From positions 1 to 64,000 of the forward strand of contig NZ_JAAGLV010000009.1 in NCBI RefSeq assembly GCF_010548305.1: a stretch of 64,000 nt of DNA, in the 5' to 3' direction. Under the pieces are notes generated by a model, which was not told where the DNA came from, ran no database searches, and worked only from the letters and a program-made list of their open reading frames with translations. Positions 57,244 through 64,000 of this stretch are shown in pieces (within the stretch, counting starts at the first letter, position 1; each line of letters starts with the position of its first letter). Origin of the DNA: Streptomyces sp. SID13031 (GTDB lineage: Bacteria > Actinomycetota > Actinomycetes > Propionibacteriales > Kribbellaceae). A program made the translations under genes and the position numbers.

Positions 57244-59139
57244 ATGAGCACAATCACCAAGGTCACCGGCGACTTCGACTTCCTCAGCGGCCACTTCGAC
57301 GTGGTCAATCGCGTCCTTAATTCAAGTGGTGAATGGGAGGAGTACGCCGGTACGCATACCGGCCGAACCCATTTCGCCGGAGCGGTCAGCGTCGACGAGG
57401 CGCGGTTCCCGAGTAAGGCGTCGTACGGGATGTCGCTGCGCCTCTACGACCCGGTCGAGAAGATCTGGACCATCTACTGGGTCAACAGCAGGACCGGGAA
57501 GCTCCAGCCGGCGGTCCGCGGGAGCTGGTCGGACGGCGTCTGCACGCTGTACGGCGAGGACGATCTCGGCGATCGGATGATCCCCGTCCGGCTGCGCTGG
57601 TCGGACGTCACCGACGAGACCGCGCACTGGGAGCAGGCGTACTCCGAGGACGGCGGCGAGACCTGGCAGACCAACTGGACAATGGACCTCACCCGGCGAT
57701 CTACCGAACCGCCGGCGCTCGATCTCCCCAAGGTCACCGGCGACTTCGACTTCTTCGTCGGCGAGTGGAACGTGCAGCATCGCAGGCTCCTCGCGCCGCT
57801 GACCGGCAACGACGACTGGCGGGAGTTTCGGGGCACCGCGGAGACCTACACCCTCTTCGACGGCGCCGTCTGCATCGACGAGACGTTCTTCCCGACCGAG
57901 GACTTCGACGGGATGACGGTCCGCCTGTACGACGTGGCGGCCGGCGCGTGGGCGATCTACTGGATCAACAGTTCACGCGGCATCCTGGAGCCGCCCGTGT
58001 ACGGCGGCTTCGGCGCGGACGAGGTCGGGATCCTCGAAGGGCCGGACGAGCACGACGGGCAACCGGTGGACGTCCGGTTCCGCTGGACGAAGGGCGACGT
58101 ACCGGTCTGGGAGCAGTTCTTCTCGACCGACGGCGGCGCGACCTGGGAGAGCAATTGGTCGATGACCTTCACGCCGCGGACAACTTTCCCCAAACTGACT
58201 GGCGACTTCGACTTCCTCAACGGGTACTTCGATGTGCGGCACCGGACCCTCGGCAAGGTGTTCGTCGGCAGCGACGACTGGCAGAGCTTCGAGGGCACGT
58301 GTACCGCACGGACCCACTTCGACGGCGCGATCAGCATCGACGAGATGCAGTTCCCGGGCAAAGCGTCGTACGGGATGTCCGTGCGTTTGTTCAACCCTGA
58401 GAACAAGGAATGGACTATCTACTGGATCAGCAGCAAGACGATGGAGATCTACCCACCCGTGAAGGGTCGCTGGGCCGAGGACGGGAAGTCCTGCTGGCTG
58501 GTCGGCGAGGAGGAACTGGACGGCAAACCGATCCTGTCCAGCTACGCCTGGTCGGAGGTCACCGAGACGACCGCGCACTGGGAGCAGTCCTACTCCGACG
58601 ACGGCGGCGAGACGTGGGAAGTCAACTGGGTGATGGACTTCACCCGGCGCGACGCGGAGCCGCCGCGGGTCGGCATCCCCAAGCCCACCAGCGATTTCGA
58701 CTTCCTGGTGGGCGAGTGGGACATGCACAACGAACGCCGCAGACCCGCACTGGGCGAGCCGGCCGCCTGGTACGAGGTCGAGTCGAAGATGAAGGTCTTC
58801 GGGTACTTCGACGGCGCGATCAGCTTCGACGAGAGCTGGTTCCCGACCGAGGGTTTCCGCGGCGCGACGCTACGGCTCTACAACCCTAAGTCCAAGACTT
58901 GGTCCATCCATTGGATCAACAGCCTGCGCGGCACTCTCGAGACCCCCGTGATCGGCGCCTTCACCGAAACCGGCCAAGGCATCTTCGAAGGCCCCGACGA
59001 GTGGAACGGCCAACCCATCGACGTCCGCTTCGTCTGGACGCCCGGCACGGATCACGCTGCCTGGGAACAACTCTTCTCCACCGACAACGGCAACACCTGG
59101 CACAGCAACTGGAAAATGCGCCACACCCGCACCGCCTGA
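57244..59139 (+). CDS. four tandem DUF1579-like (lipocalin-type) domains
   Basis: 631 residues made of four ~155-residue copies starting at 6, 163, 317 and 480, each beginning KxTxDFDFLxGxW/F and ending with HWEQ-xYSxDGGETW-xNWxMxFTR. Copies 1 and 3 (GHFDV/GYFDV, SYGM, WTIYWxxS) resemble each other more, as do copies 2 and 4 (VGEW, FFPTE/WFPTE, ILEGPDE, WNGQP), so an A-B unit was duplicated. No signal peptide. DUF1579-like domains fold as beta-barrels of unknown ligand. Divergent WYL regulator upstream. Confidence 0.85.
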   Translation: MSTITKVTGDFDFLSGHFDVVNRVLNSSGEWEEYAGTHTGRTHFAGAVSVDEARFPSKASYGMSLRLYDPVEKIWTIYWVNSRTGKLQPAVRGSWSDGVCTLYGEDDLGDRMIPVRLRWSDVTDETAHWEQAYSEDGGETWQTNWTMDLTRRSTEPPALDLPKVTGDFDFFVGEWNVQHRRLLAPLTGNDDWREFRGTAETYTLFDGAVCIDETFFPTEDFDGMTVRLYDVAAGAWAIYWINSSRGILEPPVYGGFGADEVGILEGPDEHDGQPVDVRFRWTKGDVPVWEQFFSTDGGATWESNWSMTFTPRTTFPKLTGDFDFLNGYFDVRHRTLGKVFVGSDDWQSFEGTCTARTHFDGAISIDEMQFPGKASYGMSVRLFNPENKEWTIYWISSKTMEIYPPVKGRWAEDGKSCWLVGEEELDGKPILSSYAWSEVTETTAHWEQSYSDDGGETWEVNWVMDFTRRDAEPPRVGIPKPTSDFDFLVGEWDMHNERRRPALGEPAAWYEVESKMKVFGYFDGAISFDESWFPTEGFRGATLRLYNPKSKTWSIHWINSLRGTLETPVIGAFTETGQGIFEGPDEWNGQPIDVRFVWTPGTDHAAWEQLFSTDNGNTWHSNWKMRHTRTA

Positions 59140-59167
59140 CCCCACAGCCCACCAAGCCCCGGCGGCG

Positions 59168-59273
59168 GCGAGCCCACCACTGGTGGGCATGAACACCTGG
59201 CGGCGGCCGTGAACAGGGTAGACCTTGTTCACGGCCGCCGTTTCCTGTTCATGCCCACCAGTGGTGGGCTCGC
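59168..59273. repeat. 106-bp nested palindrome
   Basis: Outer arms 59168-59195 and 59246-59273 are perfect 28-bp complements. Inner arms 59202-59215 and 59226-59239 are perfect 14-bp complements. They are separated by 6-base spacers, with a 10-base loop. Each outer arm contains its own near-palindrome CCCACCACTGGTGGG, so cruciform or branched RNA forms are possible. It lies between the convergent repeat-protein and ribH genes and may be a bidirectional terminator or a mobile palindromic element. Confidence 0.85.
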
Positions 59274-59289
59274 GACTGCTGGTGCTGGG

Positions 59290-59760
59290 CTATAGGGATC
59301 GGGTGGCGACCAGGGTGGCGAGGGCTGCCTGGGCCGACTCGTAGCCCTTGTCTTCGCGGCTGTCGGGGAGGCCGGCGCGGTCCAGGGCCTGCGGGTCGTT
59401 GTCGCAGGTGAGCAGGCCGAACCCGACCGGTACGCCGGTGTCGACCGATACCTGCATCAGGCCGTCGGTCGCCGCCTGGCAGACGTACTCGAAGTGCGGG
59501 GTATCGCCACGAATCACGACGCCGAGGGCGACCACCGCGTCGTACCCGCCCTTGGCCGCATGCAGCGCCGCGACCGGCAACTCGAAGGAGCCGGGGACCC
59601 GGATCACCTTGTAGTCGGTCACTCCCGAGTCGGCGAGTGCCCGCTCAGCGCCCGCGACCAGCGAGTCGGTGACCTTCGGGTGCCACTGGGCCGCGATGAC
59701 GGCGACCCTGACTCCCTCAGCGTGCGGGATTTCGATCGTGGGTGCTCCACTGCCCGACAT
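59290..59760 (-). CDS. ribH: 6,7-dimethyl-8-ribityllumazine synthase
   Basis: Condenses the pyrimidinedione with dihydroxybutanone phosphate to lumazine. 156 residues. [37 protein letters not shown] and [17 protein letters not shown] carry substrate-binding and catalytic histidine residues. The start overlaps the ribBA stop by one base. Last gene of the rib operon before the palindrome. Confidence 0.97.
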   Translation of the reverse strand: MSGSGAPTIEIPHAEGVRVAVIAAQWHPKVTDSLVAGAERALADSGVTDYKVIRVPGSFELPVAALHAAKGGYDAVVALGVVIRGDTPHFEYVCQAATDGLMQVSVDTGVPVGFGLLTCDNDPQALDRAGLPDSREDKGYESAQAALATLVATRSL

Positions 59761-60992
59761 CAGCCGGCTCCGTTCTCGTCAGTGCCGGTGGGCAGGTGGT
59801 GCCCCATCCGGTCGCGCTTGGTCCGCAGGTACCGCAGGTTGTGCTCGGTCGGGTCGATCGAGATGCCGCGGCGCTCGACCACGTCGATGCCGTAGCCCTG
59901 GACGCCGGACAGCTTGTCCGGGTTGTTCGTCAGCAGCTTCACCGACGTCACGCCCAGGTCGGCCAGGATCTGCGCGCCGGTGCCGTAGTCGCGGGCATCC
60001 GCCGGCAGGCCGAGGTCCAGGTTCGCGTCCACCGTGTCGCGGCCGGCATCCTGCAACTCGTACGCCTGCAGCTTGTGCAGCAGGCCGATCCCGCGCCCCT
60101 CGTGTCCACGCAGGTACACGACAACGCCACCCTCGGCCGCGACCAGTCGCATCGCCTCGTCGAGCTGCGGACCACAGTCACACCGCTGCGAGCCGAACAC
60201 ATCGCCGGTCAGGCATTCCGAGTGCAGCCGGACCAGCGTCGGCTTGTCGCCGATCTCGCCACGGACCAGCGCGAGCTGCTCGGTCCCGTCGATCGTGTTC
60301 CGGTAGCCGTGGGCAATGAAATCCCCGTACTGCGTCGGCAGCGTCGTCGTCGCCACCCGCTGGATCTGGCTCTCGGTCCGTCGCCGATACCGAATCAGGT
60401 CTTCGATCGAGACGAGAACTAAGCCATGTTCATCGGCGAACGTGCGCAGGTCTCCCCCACGCTTCATCGTCCCGTCATCGTTGACCAGCTCGGCGATCAC
60501 CGCGGCCGGACGCATCCCGGCAATCCGGGCGAGATCGAGCGACGCCTCTGTGTGCCCGGGCCGAACCAGTACGCCGCCCTCGCGCGCCCGCAACGGGAAG
60601 ATGTGCCCGGGTTGTACCAGGTCGTAAGACTCCGACGCCGAATCCGCGAGCACCCGGATCGTCCGGGCCCGGTCCGCCGCCGAGATGCCCGTCGTCACGT
60701 TGTCCCGCGCGTCGACGGAGATCGTGTACGCCGTCCGGAGCCGCTCGCGGTTGTGCGGCGTCATCAACGGGATGCCGAGGCGATCGAGCTCGGCTGCCTC
60801 CATCGGGACGCAGACGACGCCGGAGCTGTAGCGGATCAGGAAGGCCAGCAGTTCCGGCGTCGCCTTCGACGCCGCGAACACCAGGTCGCCCTCGTTCTCG
60901 CGGTCCTCGTCGTCGACCACGATGACCGGCCGCCCTGCCCGGATCTCGTCGATCGCATGCTCGATCGTGTCGAGCTTCAGTACCTCGCCCAT
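59760..60992 (-). CDS. ribBA: 3,4-dihydroxy-2-butanone 4-phosphate synthase / GTP cyclohydrolase II
   Basis: 410-residue bifunctional enzyme. N-terminal RibB (~1-205): [11 protein letters not shown] metal loop, TGISAADRA and [15 protein letters not shown]-terminal RibA (~210-405): [22 protein letters not shown] with the zinc cysteines and GHEGRGIGL. Both active sites look complete. 3 bp downstream of the transporter gene ribM. Confidence 0.97.
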   Translation of the reverse strand: MGEVLKLDTIEHAIDEIRAGRPVIVVDDEDRENEGDLVFAASKATPELLAFLIRYSSGVVCVPMEAAELDRLGIPLMTPHNRERLRTAYTISVDARDNVTTGISAADRARTIRVLADSASESYDLVQPGHIFPLRAREGGVLVRPGHTEASLDLARIAGMRPAAVIAELVNDDGTMKRGGDLRTFADEHGLVLVSIEDLIRYRRRTESQIQRVATTTLPTQYGDFIAHGYRNTIDGTEQLALVRGEIGDKPTLVRLHSECLTGDVFGSQRCDCGPQLDEAMRLVAAEGGVVVYLRGHEGRGIGLLHKLQAYELQDAGRDTVDANLDLGLPADARDYGTGAQILADLGVTSVKLLTNNPDKLSGVQGYGIDVVERRGISIDPTEHNLRYLRTKRDRMGHHLPTGTDENGAG

Positions 60993-60995
60993 CGG

Positions 60996-61676
60996 TCAGC
61001 CCACCGTCACTGGCTCAGGAGTGGCCGCAACGGCCGACTCGCGGTTCTGGATCCGCCACCAAGAGGCGAATCCGATGACACAGAAGAGCCCGTAGACGAC
61101 GTACATCGCCGCGGACGGGTAGAACTTCGCCTGGACGAGCAGCGGTACGCCGACCACGTCCACGGCGATCCAGATCAGCCAGAACTCGACGAACCCGCGC
61201 GCCATCCCGTAAGTCGCCAGGATGGAGCCGGTCAGGATCCACGCGTCCCACTGCGGTCCCCACGAGCCCAGCGCCTTCAGCACCGGGTAGGCGATCGCGT
61301 AGAGGACAACCGCGGCCCCCAGCAGTTCGAGCCGCTGCCTCGTCGTTGCCCAACGAGGCTGCACGCCGGTAGCGGCGCCCGCGTGGCGGGTCTGGTACCA
61401 CCGGTACCAGCCGTACAGGCTGACGAGCGCGAAGAAGACCTGACGCCCGGCCTGACCCCAGAGGTCCTTGTCCTGCGGGGTGTCGAACAGCCCGCCGACG
61501 AAGACCGTGAACAGCAGAACGTTGCCGATGATGCCGACCGGCCAGGCCGAGACCAGCCGGCGCATGCCGAACAGCGCACTGCCCAGACCGAAGACGTTGC
61601 CGACGATCTCGCGGACCAGCACCGGCGAGCCGCCGATCGTGACCTGCGAGTGCAGCAACCAGTCGAAGAAGTTCAT
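60996..61676 (-). CDS. ribM: PnuC-family transporter in rib operon (RibM/PnuX-like)
   Basis: 226 residues, about seven hydrophobic segments, with the PnuC pattern W-x-x-[36 protein letters not shown] and [17 protein letters not shown]. Family members import vitamins by facilitated diffusion; in riboflavin operons of Streptomyces and Corynebacterium the member called RibM/PnuX carries riboflavin, which I infer here from place and riboswitch control. ATG at 61676 overlaps the ribE stop (ATGA); the frame to 62192 is a shadow. Confidence 0.85.
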   Translation of the reverse strand: MNFFDWLLHSQVTIGGSPVLVREIVGNVFGLGSALFGMRRLVSAWPVGIIGNVLLFTVFVGGLFDTPQDKDLWGQAGRQVFFALVSLYGWYRWYQTRHAGAATGVQPRWATTRQRLELLGAAVVLYAIAYPVLKALGSWGPQWDAWILTGSILATYGMARGFVEFWLIWIAVDVVGVPLLVQAKFYPSAAMYVVYGLFCVIGFASWWRIQNRESAVAATPEPVTVG

Positions 61677-62332
61677 TCCTTGCCTCCTGCCAGCGGTGTG
61701 GACGCGCCGCCTCCGGCGAGCGGTGCCGATGAGCCGCCTGCGGTGAGCAGGCGCTCGACGTACTTGGCGATCACATCGACCTCGAGGTTGACCGTGTCGC
61801 CGACCGCGTTGCGGCCGAGCACGGTGAGCTCGAGCGTGGTGGGGATCAGGCTGATCCCGAAGGTCCCGGTGCCGTCGTCCACATCGGTGACCGTGAGCGA
61901 GACGCCGTCGACGGCGATCGAGCCCTTCTCCGCGACGTACCGGAGGATCTCGGGCGCCGTCGCGATCCGGACGACCTCCCAGTGCTCGGCGGGCTCGCGG
62001 CTGGCGATCGTACCGACGCCGTCGACGTGGCCCTGGACGATGTGGCCGCCGAGCCTGGCGTGCGCGGTGACCGCACGCTCGAGGTTGACCGTCGAGCCTT
62101 TCTCGACGCTGCCGAGGCTGGTGCGCTGCAGAGTCTCGCGCATGACATCCGCGGTGAAGGTGCCGTCGCCGTGCTCGATCACCGTGAGGCAACAGCCGTT
62201 CACCGAGATCGAGTCGCCGTGGCCGGCGTCCTCGGTCACCTTCGGGCCGCGGATCGTGAGCCGGGCGGCGTCGCCGTCCAGCAGGTCCAGGGATTCGACC
62301 GTACCGAGCTCTTCGATGATGCCGGTGAACAT
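61673..62332 (-). CDS. ribE: riboflavin synthase alpha chain
   Basis: 219 residues with two lumazine-binding repeats. Repeat 1 begins MFTGIIEELGTV with GDSISVNGCCLTV; repeat 2 has GGHIVQGHVDGVG and KGSIAVDGVSLTV. The tail of ~15 residues is Gly/Ala-rich (LLTAGGSSAPLAGGGAST) and unusual. Dismutates two lumazines to riboflavin. Overlaps ribM by 4 bases; begins adjacent to the ribD stop. Confidence 0.96.
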   Translation of the reverse strand: MFTGIIEELGTVESLDLLDGDAARLTIRGPKVTEDAGHGDSISVNGCCLTVIEHGDGTFTADVMRETLQRTSLGSVEKGSTVNLERAVTAHARLGGHIVQGHVDGVGTIASREPAEHWEVVRIATAPEILRYVAEKGSIAVDGVSLTVTDVDDGTGTFGISLIPTTLELTVLGRNAVGDTVNLEVDVIAKYVERLLTAGGSSAPLAGGGASTPLAGGKE

Positions 62333-63361
62333 CTACTTACCTCCGAGAGGAGTCAGGGTTAGGCGGACGTCGTCGCCTAGGCGGGTGACGTCCGCAAGGT
62401 TGAAGCGCCGTAGCTGGTCGATAGATTCCGCGCCCAGGTCGCCGATGGCGGAGAAGCCGGAGCCGAGCACCGCCGGCGCGACGTACGCGACGATCTGGTC
62501 GACCCATCCAGCGCGGAGGAAGGCGGCGGCAAGCGTCGGGCCGCCTTCGAGCCAGAGGTGCCGGATCTGGTGGTCGTCCAGCTGACGCAATACCTCGGCC
62601 GGATCGTGTGTCGGGAGCAGCAGCGTCTTGGCGCGGTCGTTGCGGACCTTGGCCGTCAGCGGGATCTCACGGTCCCCGACCACGACCCGCAGCGGCTGCC
62701 GCGCGGCTGGGCGGTCTTGCTCGTCGCGGACTGTCAGCTCAGGGTCGTCGGTGAGTACGGTCTGGGTGCCGACCGCGATCGCGTCGCACTCGGCGCGCTT
62801 CTTGTGCACGTCGGCGCGGGCGAGCGGGCCGGTGATCCACTTGCTCGACCGGTCTTTCGCGGCCGATCGCCCGTCGAGGGTGGTGGCGAACTTCCAGGTG
62901 ACGAACGGGCGGCCCTGGCGGACGCTGTGCAACCAGACATGGTTCACGGCTTCGGCTTCGTCTTGAAGCACGCCTTGTTCCACGCGGATGTCCTTGGCGG
63001 CAAGTGTCTCGGCACCACCGGCGGCCTGCTTGTTCGGATCCGGTACCGCGTACACGACCCGCGCGACGCCGGCCGCTATCAGGGCGTCCGAGCAAGGCCC
63101 GGTCCGGCCGGTGTGGTTGCACGGCTCCAGCGTGACGTACGCCGTACCGCCGCGGGCCCGCTCGCCGGCCATCCGGAGCGCCTCGACCTCAGCGTGCGGG
63201 CCACCCGGGTACGCATGCCAGCCCTCGCCGACCGGGTGTCCGTCGCGACCGGTGATGACACAGCCGACGACCGGGTTCGGGTGGGTACTGCCGACGCCAT
63301 GCGCGGCGAGCTCGACGGCACGACGCATCCAGGCGATGTCGATCGGCGAAGCGTTCTTCAC
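62333..63361 (-). CDS. ribD: riboflavin biosynthesis deaminase/reductase
   Basis: 342 residues. N-terminal deaminase (~1-145): GGPHAEVEAL (zinc histidine and catalytic glutamate) and EPCNHTGRTGPCSDAL (two zinc cysteines). C-terminal NADPH reductase (~148-340): FVTWKFATTLDGRSA, WITGP and LWLEGGPTLAAAFL. The GTG at 63361 has GAGGGA 7 bases upstream and is preferred over a GTG at 63382. First gene after the FMN riboswitch. Confidence 0.96.
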   Translation of the reverse strand: MKNASPIDIAWMRRAVELAAHGVGSTHPNPVVGCVITGRDGHPVGEGWHAYPGGPHAEVEALRMAGERARGGTAYVTLEPCNHTGRTGPCSDALIAAGVARVVYAVPDPNKQAAGGAETLAAKDIRVEQGVLQDEAEAVNHVWLHSVRQGRPFVTWKFATTLDGRSAAKDRSSKWITGPLARADVHKKRAECDAIAVGTQTVLTDDPELTVRDEQDRPAARQPLRVVVGDREIPLTAKVRNDRAKTLLLPTHDPAEVLRQLDDHQIRHLWLEGGPTLAAAFLRAGWVDQIVAYVAPAVLGSGFSAIGDLGAESIDQLRRFNLADVTRLGDDVRLTLTPLGGK

Positions 63362-63483
63362 TGACAGGTCCCTCGTTGTCACGGACGCACACCGGGGCCA
63401 TGACAACCGGCGTACGTACGGACCCGTCGCTCGAAAACGGCTCGCTTCAGCCGCGTCCGGACGTCGGAGCGCACGCCGATCGC

Positions 63484-63609
63484 GTGCGCCTCCCATCCGG
63501 ACTTTCACCGTCGGTCCTGGAATTCCACCAGGTCAACCGGCCGAGATACTGCTACGGCCGGGTCGCGGACTATAACCGCCGGCTCGGAATTACACCGACC
63601 CCGGAGCAC
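63484..63609 (-). promoter_or_regulatory. FMN riboswitch (RFN element)
   Basis: On the minus strand the RFN consensus blocks appear in order: GGGGTCGGTGTAATTCCGA, CCGGCGGTTATAGTCCGCGA, CGACGGTGAAAGTCCGGATG and GGGAG, enclosed by a P1-like stem (GTGC near 63606-63609 with GCAC at 63484-63487). About 120 bases separate it from the ribD start. No T-run terminator is seen after it, so translation-level control is the likely mode in this actinobacterium, repressing ribD-E-M-BA-H when FMN is high. Confidence 0.95.
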
Positions 63610-64000
63610 GCGAGTGGGTTCACTCGTACTTGAAGTGTGCCACGCCGCAGAAAACCCACCATTACCTGGGTCACATCGTGGAACGGCCGTCCCCCACCCG
63701 TACTCGCGCCCCGGGCCAGCGCGCGGCGCCCACCAGAGCTTCATAGATGGCCCAAGTCGCCAGCTCTGAGCCAGGACCCGCCAGATGACTGAAATCGCTA
63801 ACCCCCGAGGCGCCATGTAGGCGTCCACCGGGGGAATTTGTTCTTCGCGCGCTCAAAATCGTCCAGCTCGGACAGCGGTACCGCTGCCAGCGGAGATCCC
63901 GTGAGAAGTTCTCTACGCAGCCTGTCGGATTTGAAGCGGGGTGTTCGTAGTAAGGGCGAGAGGTGGCCGGACGCTGGCTGCCGGGACAAGGAGTGATGAG
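63610..64000. other. 391-bp stretch upstream of the rib operon without a supported gene
   Basis: A 16-base hairpin (CGAGTG-GGTT-CACTCG, 63611-63626) lies next to the riboswitch, and the rib promoter must lie further upstream on the minus strand, though I see no convincing -35/-10 pair. Two minus-strand frames are open toward the right edge (one to 63671, one to 63798), but neither has a recognisable protein or strong codon bias. Confidence 0.5.

Noticed and set aside
63798-63989. 63-aa minus-strand frame (contains SELDDFERAKNKFPRW)
   Set aside because: More protein-like than its neighbour but starts at a TTG without RBS and has no family I know; kept out of the gene list.
63671-64000. Minus-strand frame open from the right edge to a stop at 63671
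   Set aside because: No recognisable protein sequence and weak third-position bias; could be chance openness in GC-rich DNA. Cannot be decided without the flanking sequence.

Overview
The window is a chromosomal segment of a high-GC actinobacterium. Supporting signs are strong G/C in third codon positions, GTG starts, many 4-base ATGA/GTGA gene overlaps, an F420-type luciferase-like oxidoreductase, a DUF1844 gene beside infC, and tyrS placed directly upstream of a 16S rRNA gene. The gene content and order fit the Nocardioidaceae/Kribbellaceae (a Kribbella-like organism), but that genus guess is inference from context; only the first ~85 bases of 16S are present.

Layout. 1-600: 5' end of a 16S rRNA gene (minus) with leader and two tandem sigma-70-type promoters. 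645-4754: tyrS, an App1-type phosphatase-domain protein, an LLM oxidoreductase and a 3-methyladenine DNA glycosylase. 4901-12850: the arginine cluster argC-J-B-D-F-R-H on the minus strand, with overlaps at five junctions and a likely leaderless argC promoter carrying an ARG-box-like site. 12909-16533: two small paralogous membrane proteins, an ECF41-type sigma factor, a truncated chloramphenicol-phosphotransferase-like remnant, an alpha/beta hydrolase and a GNAT. 16581-27528: a ~1970-residue LPxTG surface protein with 14 fibril repeats, a large membrane protein coupled to a polyprenol-type GT2, and a gamma-glutamyltransferase. 27589-38426: translation genes (pheST, a SpoU methyltransferase, infC-rpmI-rplT) mixed with an MFS exporter, a PHP phosphoesterase and small conserved genes.

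38569-47280 is the main accessory region: an acidic lipoprotein, then a glycan-use locus. One arm (minus) encodes a lipoprotein solute-binding protein, two ABC permeases and a secreted GH18/F5-8C protein; the other arm (plus) encodes a LacI regulator and a GH5-like glycosidase. Near-identical CG-centred operators sit in front of both arms. 47339-49653 is a TetR-controlled ABC system destroyed by a deletion that joins the start of the ATPase to the end of an FtsX-type permease. 49702-52725 contains SseB-like, membrane, uridine-kinase-like and aldose-epimerase genes with several short tandem and inverted repeats.

52722-63609 holds hisE-hisG-PH and the riboflavin operon ribD-ribE-ribM-ribBA-ribH under an FMN riboswitch. 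A ~5 kb block (shortened APH kinase, P1 peptidase, WYL regulator, four-domain DUF1579-like protein and a 106-bp nested palindrome) separates ribH from hisE, which I recall as neighbours in Streptomyces. Several convergent gene pairs are separated by strong symmetric hairpins. I see no CRISPR array, tRNA gene, transposase or intact mobile element.
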